A stretch of DNA of 64,000 nt from Williamsia sp. DF01-3. GTDB taxonomy: Bacteria > Actinomycetota > Actinomycetes > Mycobacteriales > Mycobacteriaceae. Location: assembly GCF_023051145.1 (NCBI RefSeq), contig NZ_JALKFS010000005.1:992001-1056000 (forward strand). The letters are read 5' to 3'. Below the pieces are notes generated by a model. It was not told the origin of the DNA, ran no database searches, and saw only the letters and a program-made list of their open reading frames with translations. This document shows, piece by piece, positions 1 to 12,621 of the stretch; position 1 is the first letter of the stretch, and each line of letters starts with the position of its first letter. The position numbers were made by a program, and so were the translations under genes.

Positions 1-97
1 GCAGGTCTGCCACCTCATCGACGAGGACGGGATTGGGGTTGTTGCTGAAGAGTTGTTCGGCGCTGCTGTAGTGCTCGTCCCAGAATTCTTGGCTCAT
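1..97 (-). CDS. class I SAM-dependent methyltransferase, N-terminal part only
   Basis: Only the first 32 codons are in the window; the gene runs off the left edge. The peptide begins MSQEFWDEHYSSAEQ, and such an FWDxxY opening is typical of small SAM-dependent methyltransferases of the methyltransferase_25/11 type. The SAM-binding glycine motif would lie outside the window. The ATG at 95-97 is preceded by GGAG six bases upstream on the minus strand. It starts 36 bases after the stop of the TetR gene at 134-790 and on the same strand, so the two are probably co-transcribed. The family call rests on the N-terminus alone and is moderate; the substrate is unknown. Confidence 0.6.
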   Translation of the reverse strand, partial: MSQEFWDEHYSSAEQLFSNNPNPVLVDEVADL

Positions 98-133
98 GTC
101 TCCACAATGGCCTCGGACCACTGTTTTCGACAA

Positions 134-790
134 CTATTCTTGCTGTTTCGGCAACTGCGTCCGGGGAACGTCCGGTCGCGGGCCCAGAAGGGCTATACAG
201 GCCTCGACCATGGTCTCGGTCATCGACTTGATCGGTCTGCCGTCCTCGACCGCGACCGCTGTCAGTTCGCGTAGACCTCCCAGCAACAAGGTGGCCATCG
301 ACCGCGACACCGTCTCGACGCCTGTTGCCCGCATCTGAGGTGTGCTCGTCAACATGACGAGGGTGCGGATCAGTTCTTCCATCGCGTGCCGCTGAACCGG
401 TCGGGCGCTGGTTCCCAGGGCGGGGAGTTCGCGAATCCAGCTCAGTGTGATGGCCGGATCCATCTCGATCGACTTCACGTATGCGCCGATGGCCTGCCTG
501 ATCTGCATGGTCCACCCGGCGTCCGGATCCACTGCGGCCACGATCTCATCGATCATCGAGGTGTTCGCGCGCCGCAGCAGCTCGATGAAGCAGTCTTCTT
601 TTCCGGAGAATTCTTGGTAGAAGGTTCGCCGCGACGTCCGGGCGATGCTGACGATGTCGGCGATGGTGCTCGCCCGGTAGCCACGGACCTCGATCGAGGT
701 GGCCAGCGCGTCGAGCAACCGAACCCGAAACGCTGACCCGCCGGCATCGGCAGGCTGCACTCGGTCGACTGACTGCGGGTTGATTGCCAT
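134..790 (-). CDS. TetR/AcrR family transcriptional regulator
   Basis: A 218-aa TetR-type repressor. The N-terminal helix-turn-helix spans about residues 10-60, with the usual pattern of a helix (TSIEVRGYRASTIADIVS), a recognition helix ending in RRTFYQEFSGKED, and then a ligand-binding C-terminal region. The ATG at 788-790 is chosen because the open frame upstream (to 964) is low-complexity and runs into the divergent P450 gene. It is divergent from the cytochrome P450 at 892 and upstream of the methyltransferase at 97, so it likely controls one or both. An inverted repeat at 833-852 in the shared promoter is the candidate operator. The ligand cannot be read from the sequence. Confidence 0.85.
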   Translation of the reverse strand: MAINPQSVDRVQPADAGGSAFRVRLLDALATSIEVRGYRASTIADIVSIARTSRRTFYQEFSGKEDCFIELLRRANTSMIDEIVAAVDPDAGWTMQIRQAIGAYVKSIEMDPAITLSWIRELPALGTSARPVQRHAMEELIRTLVMLTSTPQMRATGVETVSRSMATLLLGGLRELTAVAVEDGRPIKSMTETMVEACIALLGPRPDVPRTQLPKQQE

Positions 791-832
791 CGATGCAACG
801 ATACGACCCCTTGTTCGACCGTGGTACCGGAG

Positions 833-852
833 CGTACCGTCGCAGTGGTACG
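833..852. promoter_or_regulatory. candidate TetR operator between TetR gene and P450
   Basis: Inverted repeat CGTACC (833-838) and GGTACG (847-852) with an 8-base spacer, in the 101-base divergent promoter. More GGTACC/GTACC-like words lie beside it (near 822-827 and 856-862). Binding by the adjacent TetR protein is inferred from position and symmetry only. Confidence 0.45.
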
Positions 853-891
853 GCGTAGTACCAGGCGGCGCCGAGACGGGAGCGTTCGAAC

Positions 892-2229
892 ATGGGGCCA
901 GCTCATACAGAAACGAAAGACGGTCGGCAGGCAGAGGCGGCGGTGCACCTGCCGCCTGGCCCACGACTGCATCGGCACGTGCAAGGACTCGCGTTCGTCG
1001 CCGCTCGTCGGCAGACGATGGAGGTGCTTGCCCGGCGCTACGGGCCGGCGTTCACTCTGAACATCCCGGTTTTCGGGACCACTGTGGTGGTATCGGACCC
1101 GCACTTGGCCAAGCAGCTGTTCACCACGCCGGCCGGGGTGCTGAGCAACGTGCAACCCAACCTCGGCCGAATCCTCGGCGACCACTCGATGTTCTCGCTC
1201 GAAGGTGATGACCATCGCCGCAGACGAAAGCTGCTCACGCCTCCGCTACACGGCAAGAGCGTGAAGGGCTACGAACGGATCATCGAAGAAGAGGTCCTGC
1301 GCGAGACCGCGACCTGGCCGGAAGATCGCGAGTTCGAGAGTCTGGCTCCGATGATGCGGATCACGCTCAATGCGATTCTGCGTGCGGTGTTCGGTGCCGA
1401 CGGCGAGCAGCTCGATTCACTGCGACGGATCATTCCGCCAATGGTCGAATTGGGTTCGCGCCTCGCGACGTTGCCGACCACGACGATCAACCTCGGCAGG
1501 TTCGACCCCTGGGAACGCTTCCTGGCTCGCCGTCGCGAGTACGACTCGATCATCGAGGACCTGATCTCCACGGTGCGCAGCGACCCCGACTTCGCCGAAC
1601 GTACCGACATCGTCTCGCTGATGCTGCGAAGTACCTACGACGACGGGTCGCCGATGTCGACCACGGAGATCGCCGACGAACTGGCGACGCTGCTCGCCGC
1701 GGGCCACGAGACCACCGCCACCACGCTGGCGTGGGCGTTCGAGCGATTGCGCCGCAACCCGGATGTGTTGGCCCGCTTGACCGCTGAGGTCGACGAGGGG
1801 GACACCGTGTTCCGCCAGGCGACGATCCTGGAAGTGCAGCGCAGCCGGCCCGTGATCGATCTCGCCGGGCGAACAGTGGTGGCTCCGGTGCTGGAGTTGG
1901 GCGAGTGGCGCATCCCGCAGGGGCACACGGTGCTTGTCAGCATCTCTCTGCTGCACGACGACAGTGAGCAGTTCGCGGATCCAGAACGATTCGACCCCAG
2001 TCGATTCCTCGATCACAAGCCGTCCGCGGCATGGCTCCCGTTCGGCGGTGGAACCCGCCGGTGCATCGGTGCGGCCTTCGCGAACATGGAAATGGATGTC
2101 ACCCTGCGGACCGTGCTGGAGAAGTTCGAACTGCTCCCGACGACGAAACCGGCTGAGCGGTGGCACAGTCGCGGCGTTGCTTATGCTCCCCGCCGCAAAG
2201 GGCAGATTGCTGTTCGTCGCCGCAGTTGA
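892..2229 (+). CDS. cytochrome P450 monooxygenase
   Basis: A 445-aa soluble bacterial P450, normal length. Visible motifs in order: a proline-rich start (LPPGPRLH), the oxygen-binding I-helix AGHETT near residues 270-275, the K-helix ExxR as EVQR near 314, and the haem loop FGGGTRRCIG near 384-393 with the haem-ligand cysteine at about 391. The overall style resembles the mycobacterial CYP135/CYP138 group, but that is an impression rather than a search result. No ferredoxin or reductase gene is adjacent, so electron partners must come from elsewhere. It is divergent from the TetR gene at 134-790, probably its repressor. The ATG at 892 gives the expected N-terminus. Substrate unknown. Confidence 0.93.
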   Translation: MGPAHTETKDGRQAEAAVHLPPGPRLHRHVQGLAFVAARRQTMEVLARRYGPAFTLNIPVFGTTVVVSDPHLAKQLFTTPAGVLSNVQPNLGRILGDHSMFSLEGDDHRRRRKLLTPPLHGKSVKGYERIIEEEVLRETATWPEDREFESLAPMMRITLNAILRAVFGADGEQLDSLRRIIPPMVELGSRLATLPTTTINLGRFDPWERFLARRREYDSIIEDLISTVRSDPDFAERTDIVSLMLRSTYDDGSPMSTTEIADELATLLAAGHETTATTLAWAFERLRRNPDVLARLTAEVDEGDTVFRQATILEVQRSRPVIDLAGRTVVAPVLELGEWRIPQGHTVLVSISLLHDDSEQFADPERFDPSRFLDHKPSAAWLPFGGGTRRCIGAAFANMEMDVTLRTVLEKFELLPTTKPAERWHSRGVAYAPRRKGQIAVRRRS

Positions 2230-2280
2230 AATGATGTGGCAGACCTGAAGGAAGGGCCGCCAACTGTGTAGCGTGACCAC

Positions 2281-3174
2281 ATGGACCTGCAGCGACTACG
2301 AATCCTGAGGCAGTTCGCAGACCGCGGCACCGTGGGAGCCGTGGCTCAGGCGATGAACATGACACCGTCAGCGGTGTCGCAACAACTGAAGGTACTGGGC
2401 CGCGAAGCCGGGATTGCGTTGCTCGAACAGGATGGCCGGCGGGTTCGTCTCACGGACGCCGGTCGCGCGTTGGTACTACGTGCCGACGAGGTCATCGCGG
2501 CTGTGCAGCGGGCCGAGGCGGAGATGGCCTCGTACCGCGATGACGCAGTCGGCGAAGTGCGCTTGGCGATGTTCCCCTCTGGAGCGGCACTTCTGCTACC
2601 GGGTGTCCTCAACCGGATGAGCGATCGTCGGATCCGGGTGATCGCCGGCGACGAAGACGTCAAATACGTTGACGCGCCTGCCTTGTTGGCCGACTTCGAC
2701 GTTGTCCTGACCCATCGGGACGAGCGAGCGCCGCAGGTTGTCGAGGCGAGGGTGTCGGTGACAACCGTGATGCGTGAGCCCATCGACCTGGTGGTAGGGG
2801 GTGGTCATCGTCTGGCCGGCCGCAGCGAGGTGACACTGGCCGAACTCGAAGACGAGGACTGGATCAGCGTCCGCGGCGGGTTCCCGGTTGATGACGTGCT
2901 GCTCTCCCTCGCGGCGGCGACCGGGGTGGCGCCGCGAGTCACCCACCGCATCAACGACTTCCGTGTCATCGAGTCGATGGTGGCACGTGATCACGGAGTC
3001 GCACTCATGCCCCGGTTCTCCATCCGGGATCCGGACTGCAGCCGCCTTGTTCTCACCGGCGTGCGCGCCGCGCGGGTATACGAGGCCTTGAGCCGCCCGA
3101 TGGGTGATCAGCGAGGTGCGGTGAGGCAACTTCTTGGAGCACTTGTCGCCGAGGGTGAATCGGCCGGAGCGTGA
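2281..3174 (+). CDS. LysR family transcriptional regulator
   Basis: A 297-aa LysR-type regulator. The winged helix-turn-helix is at residues 1-60 (MDLQRLRILRQFADRGTVGA, then MTPSAVSQQLKVL), followed by the effector-binding domain. The length is standard. It starts 51 bases after the P450 stop on the same strand and may be its own unit. LysR proteins normally regulate a neighbouring divergent gene, but here neither neighbour is divergent, so the target is unclear. The downstream gene at 3200-3615 is convergent. Confidence 0.9.
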   Translation: MDLQRLRILRQFADRGTVGAVAQAMNMTPSAVSQQLKVLGREAGIALLEQDGRRVRLTDAGRALVLRADEVIAAVQRAEAEMASYRDDAVGEVRLAMFPSGAALLLPGVLNRMSDRRIRVIAGDEDVKYVDAPALLADFDVVLTHRDERAPQVVEARVSVTTVMREPIDLVVGGGHRLAGRSEVTLAELEDEDWISVRGGFPVDDVLLSLAAATGVAPRVTHRINDFRVIESMVARDHGVALMPRFSIRDPDCSRLVLTGVRAARVYEALSRPMGDQRGAVRQLLGALVAEGESAGA

Positions 3175-3199
3175 TCATTCGGCAGAAACCGCCGGCCGA

Positions 3200-5531
<2,332 letters not shown>

Positions 5532-5538
<7 letters not shown>

Positions 5539-5573
5539 CCGCCGCGGCAACCGAGAAGGAGCACGCGCTGCAT
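5532..5573 (-). CDS. leucine-rich leader peptide of leuA
   Basis: A 13-codon ORF, MQRVLLLGCRGGV, lies about 70 bases upstream of leuA on the same strand. Three consecutive leucine codons (CTC CTT CTC, 5553-5561) are what a leucine-sensing attenuator needs. Leucine leader peptides upstream of leuA are an established feature of actinobacteria. Its stop codon sits inside the first of two competing hairpins. A purine-rich Shine-Dalgarno is not obvious, so it may be translated from a leaderless or near-leaderless transcript. Confidence 0.65.
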
Positions 5574-5616
5574 TTTTGTGACTGTACTCCCGAAGGCGCG
5601 TAAGTCCAAAGGTGGT

Positions 5617-6189
5617 TCACCGGTTCTCCGGAACCAACGGTCGTCCCCAGGTCTCGGCGAAGGCGATCTCCGACAACGGCAGGCGGGTGCGTTCGCGGCC
5701 ATCACGCTCTCGGATGTCGGCGGGCAGAGTCGCGGCATCAGCGAGTCGGCCGATGGCCAGGACCAGTAGTGGTCGAATGGAGTGCGGAATGTCGAACTGC
5801 TGCACCAGGTCTGGCGCGCGGAACCCGCCCATGGGATGGGCGTTCCATCCGTCGGCCTGGGCTTGGACGATCATCTGACCGGCGGCGAGCCCCACGTCGA
5901 GCGTGGCGTAGTCGTGCATTTTCGGCTCGTCGGGGAGATCGTCGGTACACAGGACGATCAACGCTGCGGCGGCCGGTGCCCACGATTGGTTCCCACGTTT
6001 GAGTGCCTCGATGACCCCGGCGAATGTCGCGTCACCGCGGCGGCCGACGACAAAGCGGACCGGTTGGCGACCGCCACCCGTGGGCGCCCACCGGCCCGCC
6101 TCGAGGATCGACTGCAGATGCTCGTCGGACATGGTTGCGTCGGCGTCGTAGCCGCGTGCACTCCATCGGTCTGCGAGTAGCGGGTGCAC
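5617..6189 (-). CDS. nitroreductase family protein
   Basis: A 190-aa FMN-dependent oxidoreductase of the nitroreductase superfamily. Visible family features are the N-terminal RWSARGYD (RRS-like FMN-binding motif), EAGRWAPTGGGRQPVRFVV (the A-PT/S-GN-QPW-type FMN loop), and the C-terminal HSIRPLLVLAIGRLAD, corresponding to the P-xx-AIG strand. It reduces nitro compounds, quinones or related acceptors with NAD(P)H; the natural substrate is unknown. It lies between leuA and the MFS exporter on the same strand, with 29 bases to the exporter stop at 6219, so it could be the distal gene of the exporter unit and contribute to drug or xenobiotic tolerance. Confidence 0.88.
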   Translation of the reverse strand: MHPLLADRWSARGYDADATMSDEHLQSILEAGRWAPTGGGRQPVRFVVGRRGDATFAGVIEALKRGNQSWAPAAAALIVLCTDDLPDEPKMHDYATLDVGLAAGQMIVQAQADGWNAHPMGGFRAPDLVQQFDIPHSIRPLLVLAIGRLADAATLPADIRERDGRERTRLPLSEIAFAETWGRPLVPENR

Positions 6190-6218
6190 GGGCAGCAGCT
6201 CCTTGGGCCGGGCGGGGA

Positions 6219-7739
6219 CTAGTCGGTGACCGGCCGGCGTTCGCGGAGAACGATTGCCACCACTGCGGCCACCACCGCCAAGAGTGCCACGCTCACCAGC
6301 GACGTGATGTGCAAGCCGTCGACAAACGCGCTGCGTGCGGCGTCGGCGAGGGCACTTCCGGCGCCTGGGTCCAGGGTCTGTGCCTGGGTGAGTGTCTGCG
6401 AGAGGGTGTCTTCGACTCCGCTGCCCTCACCGGACCGGCGGAAGACCATGGTGGCCACCGAACCGAGAACGGCCAGTCCGAACGCTGTTCCCAACTCGAA
6501 GCTGGTCTCGGAGAGACCGGCCGCCGACCCACTGCGCTGGGCAGGCACCGACGACACGGCGACATCGGAGACCAGCGAGAAGATGACGCCGTATCCGACA
6601 CCGGCCAGCGTGGAGCTGATCAGGTAGACCAGTACGCCCTGGTCGACGCCGAGACCGAGCATGCCTGCGTTGCCGACCGCAGCGGCCAGCAGCGAGAAGA
6701 CAAACGCCCAGCGCACCGACATGACCGCGGCGATGCGGGAAGCGCTCATCGAGAAGATCGCCACGGCGATCGCCATCGGGATACCGAGTACTGCGGCCTC
6801 CAGCACATCGCGTCCGAGGACCGACTGCAGGTAGATGCCGCTGAGGTAGCTCAACGCGGCAAGGGTCATCATGCCCGTCAGTGCGCTGCCGATCGCAACC
6901 GAGAACCCAGGGCTCTTGAACAGCTTGAGGTCGATCAGCGGATGTTCTGTTCGGCGCTCGTGGGCGGCGAACAACGCCATTCCGACAATGCCGATGGCGG
7001 CGAAGACGGCTGTGGTGGTGTCGAACCCTTCGGCTGCGCCGTGCTTGATGGCGTAGACGAGCGGGAGGATGCCGATCAACGACAGCAGCACGCCGAGGAC
7101 GTCGAAGGGGGCCGAGCTGGGCGACCGGTATTCCGGGACCAGACGGGGGCCGAAGACCAAGAGGATCAGCAGTACGGGCACGTTGATCAAGAAGACGGAG
7201 CCCCACCAGAACTGGTGGAGGAGGGCGCCACCGATCACCGGGCCGATGGCCGATCCGCCGGCGAACGCCGCCGTCCACATGCCGATGGCCTTCGCCCGGG
7301 CCATGGGGTCGGGGAACATGTTGCTGATCAGTGACAGGCTCGAGGGCAGGAGGGTTGCGCCACCGATGCCCATGATGGCGCGGGCAGCGATGAGCGCGCT
7401 CGCGTCGGGGGCGAATGCTGCGATCGCCGAGGCGACGCCGAAGAGGCTGGCTCCGACGAGCAACAGCTTGCGTCGACCGAACCGGTCGCCGAGATTGCCC
7501 ATCGTGATCAACAGGCCGGCGATGAGGAAGCCGTAGATGTCGACGATCCACAACTGCTGTGTGGCAGAGGGGGCGAGTTCGGCGCTCAGTGTGGGGATCG
7601 CCAGGTACAAGACGGAGAAGTCCATGGACACCAGAAAGACCGGCAGCGTCAGTACTGCCAGTCCCAGCCAGGTCCGGCGGTCCGGGCGGCTGGTGCTCGC
7701 GTCGGATCGAGGATCGGTCTGCTTGTCGATGATGCTCAC
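6219..7739 (-). CDS. MFS drug exporter, DHA2 (EmrB/QacA, 14-TM) family
   Basis: A 506-aa integral membrane proton antiporter with about 14 hydrophobic segments. DHA2 markers are LDPVxFS-like SMDFSVLYLAIPTLSAELAP in TM1, GRRKLLLVGASLFGVAS (motif A region after TM2), and GIGGATLLPSSLSLISNMFP (motif C region). The GTG at 7737-7739 is chosen because GGAG lies seven bases upstream; the longer frame to 7769 has no ribosome site. It is divergent from a TetR gene (7968-8693), and a perfect 11-bp inverted repeat lies between them. This is the standard arrangement of a repressor-controlled multidrug pump. Confidence 0.93.
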   Translation of the reverse strand: MSIIDKQTDPRSDASTSRPDRRTWLGLAVLTLPVFLVSMDFSVLYLAIPTLSAELAPSATQQLWIVDIYGFLIAGLLITMGNLGDRFGRRKLLLVGASLFGVASAIAAFAPDASALIAARAIMGIGGATLLPSSLSLISNMFPDPMARAKAIGMWTAAFAGGSAIGPVIGGALLHQFWWGSVFLINVPVLLILLVFGPRLVPEYRSPSSAPFDVLGVLLSLIGILPLVYAIKHGAAEGFDTTTAVFAAIGIVGMALFAAHERRTEHPLIDLKLFKSPGFSVAIGSALTGMMTLAALSYLSGIYLQSVLGRDVLEAAVLGIPMAIAVAIFSMSASRIAAVMSVRWAFVFSLLAAAVGNAGMLGLGVDQGVLVYLISSTLAGVGYGVIFSLVSDVAVSSVPAQRSGSAAGLSETSFELGTAFGLAVLGSVATMVFRRSGEGSGVEDTLSQTLTQAQTLDPGAGSALADAARSAFVDGLHITSLVSVALLAVVAAVVAIVLRERRPVTD

Positions 7740-7853
7740 GGGGGTGCTCCAATCACGCTGCGAACACACGAGCGGACGCCGGCGTTGGCCGCGTTGAGGG
7801 CGCTACGTGTGTTCGGACGGCGATCGCCCGCTCGTGGCGCTCGATCAACCTGG

Positions 7854-7883
7854 GTACAACGTACGCATAAGAGTACGTTGTAC
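7854..7883. promoter_or_regulatory. perfect TetR operator palindrome
   Basis: GTACAACGTAC (7854-7864) and its exact reverse complement GTACGTTGTAC (7873-7883) are separated by 8 bases, in the middle of the 228-base divergent promoter between the MFS exporter and its TetR regulator. Eleven perfect base pairs by chance are very unlikely, so it is the probable binding site of the TetR protein at 7968-8693. Confidence 0.85.
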
Positions 7884-7967
7884 GCAAAGCGTTTATTCCA
7901 TCGTTCGGGCTTTGTTCATCGTCCCGGCCGTGAACACGGACAATGAACGCGGCGAAGGAGAGATGTG

Positions 7968-8693
7968 ATGACAGCACAGGAGGGTGCGGTGAGCGGCGGC
8001 CTCGACCCGGCACCCGAGTCTGCGAAACTGACCCGCGGCGCGGTGGTCAACGCCGCGATCGAACTCGCGGATGCCGACGGGTTCAGCGCCCTCACCATGC
8101 GAAAGATCGCCGATCGTCTCGGCGTCGGCACGATGTCGCTGTACCGACACATCGCCGACAAGGACGCGCTGCTGCGGGAGATGTCGAATGAGATCGGCAT
8201 CCGTTTCCCGTACCCGCCCGCCGACGATGCGACGTGGCGCGAGCGGGCGTTGATCGCGGCCGAGGTCGACTGGACCCTGTACCAGCGCCACCCCTGGGTA
8301 CTGCTGGCCTTCGCATCTCCGCGCACCAGCATGGGCCCGCAGAGCCTGAACTGTCTCGACTGGCTCGTGGACGCCTTCCTTGATCTCGAGGTCAGCCCAG
8401 CGGTCGCCACCGAGATGGCGCTGACCCTGTGGAATCTCATCGCCGGCACGGTGCTCAGCACCGTCGCCGAACGACTACTGCTCGACCGGGCCGCCGATGA
8501 AGACGAAGGCCAGAGTGGACTGGCCCATCTTCTGGCAGGCAACCCCGAGAGCGAGCCCCCGCCCCATCTCGCAGCACTGGTCGGCACGCATCATTCAGAA
8601 CTCACCGACCCCCGGCATCTACTCATCCAGGGCGTGGCCGCGCTCTGCGACGGTTTCGAATCGAGGGCGGCCAGATTGCGTGACAATCACTGA
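7968..8693 (+). CDS. TetR/AcrR family repressor of the adjacent exporter
   Basis: A 241-aa TetR protein with a helix-turn-helix at about residues 28-72: LTRGAVVNAAIELADADGFS, then LTMRKIADRLGVGTMSLYRH, the recognition helix of the TetR_C_1 (tetracycline repressor-like) subgroup. The C-terminal ligand-binding part is longer than in most TetR proteins, as in that subgroup. AAGGAG at 7955-7960 is seven bases from the ATG at 7968; a GTG at 7965 is the alternative. It most likely represses the divergent MFS gene through the palindrome at 7854-7883, with an exported compound as inducer. Confidence 0.9.
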   Translation: MTAQEGAVSGGLDPAPESAKLTRGAVVNAAIELADADGFSALTMRKIADRLGVGTMSLYRHIADKDALLREMSNEIGIRFPYPPADDATWRERALIAAEVDWTLYQRHPWVLLAFASPRTSMGPQSLNCLDWLVDAFLDLEVSPAVATEMALTLWNLIAGTVLSTVAERLLLDRAADEDEGQSGLAHLLAGNPESEPPPHLAALVGTHHSELTDPRHLLIQGVAALCDGFESRAARLRDNH

Positions 8694-8701
8694 CGCGCAG
8701 G

Positions 8702-9967
8702 TCACATGGCGTGCGGATAGACCGTCAACATGTGTGCGCCGAACCATGAGCTCAAGGCGACAACCGCGAGCGAGACCAGGATCTGTGTGGACCCGCGACG
8801 TTTGGCCAGGCCGATCGCGATCGGGATCAGCAAGACAAACGCCGGGAGCAGCAGTCGGGGGCGGCTCATCATGAGACCGCTCGAGGCGCCGATGGATACG
8901 ACCACCAGCGCTCCGTACACCGCCACCGGCCACGGCACACGCTCGGCGAAACTCAGCAACGCCAGGGCGATGGTGATCAGCATGATCCAGGCCGTGGCCA
9001 CCGGCGCGATTTCGCCGGAGTTCACAAGCGCGTAGTTGATGAACTCGTAGGCCGCCTGGCCGTAGTCGACCCGCGTGTCCCAGCCCTCGGTCTGGATCTT
9101 GAACCAGCCGAGCGGTTCGCCCGTCTTGTGCCAGACCACCGCCAGGTACCCCAGGTAGCCGAGCGGACTGAGGACGATGGCCGCCCACGCCCTCGGTCCG
9201 TCGCGGAATCGCAGCGCCGCAGCCACCACCACGACGACGATCAGGACCACCGCGGTCGGACGGCTCAGCCCGGCCAGCATCGTGCAGATCCCGGCCAGCA
9301 ACCATCGTCGCTCCAGCACGCCGATCAGCGCCCACGCCGCAAGTGCGCAGAACAGCGCCTCGGTGTAGGCCATCGACAAGACGATGCCCATCGGCGCTGC
9401 GGCGAACAGAACGGCGAGCAGCAGCCCAGCCCGACGCGGATCGGCCTTGACGCGCACCACCTGGCCGTCGTCGTCCCGGTGGATGTCCTCGGCAAACCAA
9501 GCGGTGAAGCGTGCGGGCACGAGCCGGGACTTGTGTTCCCGGTTCTGCATCTGTGCGGCGCACAGCGTTCCGATCCGGGCGACACCCACCGCGGCCAGGC
9601 ACCCGAGCACCACGTTCACGGTGAGGGCGGCACCCAGCGGACTGAAGCCGGGCACCTTGTCCAGCGCCCCGGCGAGCAGTGGATAGCCGGGGAAGAACGC
9701 GTAGGGCGTGTCGGAGTCACGCATGCCCTGCGCGTCGGTCTGGGTCAGCGGCACGCCCCCGTACCCGTGCTCAGCGATGGCGAGCATCCATTTGCCGTCC
9801 CACGCCGAGAGCGCCGCGCCGAGGCTGCTGTCGCGCAGCTGCGTGAACCGCTCCAGCACGAGCATGCCGACCAGACGGATGAGGAGGAAGGCGGCGATCG
9901 GCTCGACCCAGTCACGCCGTCGATACAGGAGGTCGCTGACGGATTCGATTCTTGCTCGGGTCAGCAC
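8702..9967 (-). CDS. polytopic membrane protein, probable GT-C type mannosyltransferase
   Basis: A 421-aa protein with many hydrophobic helices. The region SAWDGKWMLAIAEHGY, just after the first membrane helix, fits the loop acid motif of GT-C polyprenyl-phosphate-mannose transferases of the PIG-V type. The loop YAFFPGYPLLAGAL and GLSRPTAV are also typical. The likely role is periplasmic-side mannosylation of a lipid or glycan in the envelope. The GTG at 9965-9967 is chosen because AGGA is eight bases upstream; the open frame to 10126 lacks signal. Position next to ask/asd parallels the mycobacterial neighbourhood. Family assignment is moderate and the acceptor is unknown. Confidence 0.7.
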   Translation of the reverse strand: MLTRARIESVSDLLYRRRDWVEPIAAFLLIRLVGMLVLERFTQLRDSSLGAALSAWDGKWMLAIAEHGYGGVPLTQTDAQGMRDSDTPYAFFPGYPLLAGALDKVPGFSPLGAALTVNVVLGCLAAVGVARIGTLCAAQMQNREHKSRLVPARFTAWFAEDIHRDDDGQVVRVKADPRRAGLLLAVLFAAAPMGIVLSMAYTEALFCALAAWALIGVLERRWLLAGICTMLAGLSRPTAVVLIVVVVVAAALRFRDGPRAWAAIVLSPLGYLGYLAVVWHKTGEPLGWFKIQTEGWDTRVDYGQAAYEFINYALVNSGEIAPVATAWIMLITIALALLSFAERVPWPVAVYGALVVVSIGASSGLMMSRPRLLLPAFVLLIPIAIGLAKRRGSTQILVSLAVVALSSWFGAHMLTVYPHAM

Positions 9968-10233
9968 CTGAGCGATCCTAGTGCCGATCGCTCGCTCGGG
10001 GCGGGCGCTGTCGGTCGCACGGCCGATCCGCCAGTTCCGAAGCACGCTAAAGCAATTGCCGCGTGCCCGCCCGAGCCCCGGTGGGCGGCGGTCTCCCGGC
10101 TCGACGGTGCAGCGACACGCTTGCACGTGGGGGAGTTGCGGGTGGCTATCCTTGCACGAGGCGGGAGGCAGTCTTGCACTGTTGCCCGCTCACTGATTTT
10201 GAAGGTTCGCAGCAGCTAGAGAAGGGAAACTCG

Positions 10234-12527
<2,294 letters not shown>

Positions 12528-12546
12528 TCGGTAGTCAACGGCTGAA

Positions 12547-12621
12547 CCCTGAGAACTGTCGAAAACGCATGCACCGAGGGCACATGGCCCTCGGTGCATG
12601 GCTCTACGACAGTTTTCAGGG
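12547..12621. terminator. two-tier bidirectional hairpin after asd
   Basis: The outer 15-bp arms (12547-12561 and 12607-12621) pair with a single G-T wobble, and a perfect 14-bp inner stem (12568-12581 and 12587-12600) has a 5-base loop. The whole structure spans 75 bases between the convergent asd and the gene at 12616-13518, and includes the last codons of the latter. No T-run follows; a bidirectional terminator is the likely role. Confidence 0.75.
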
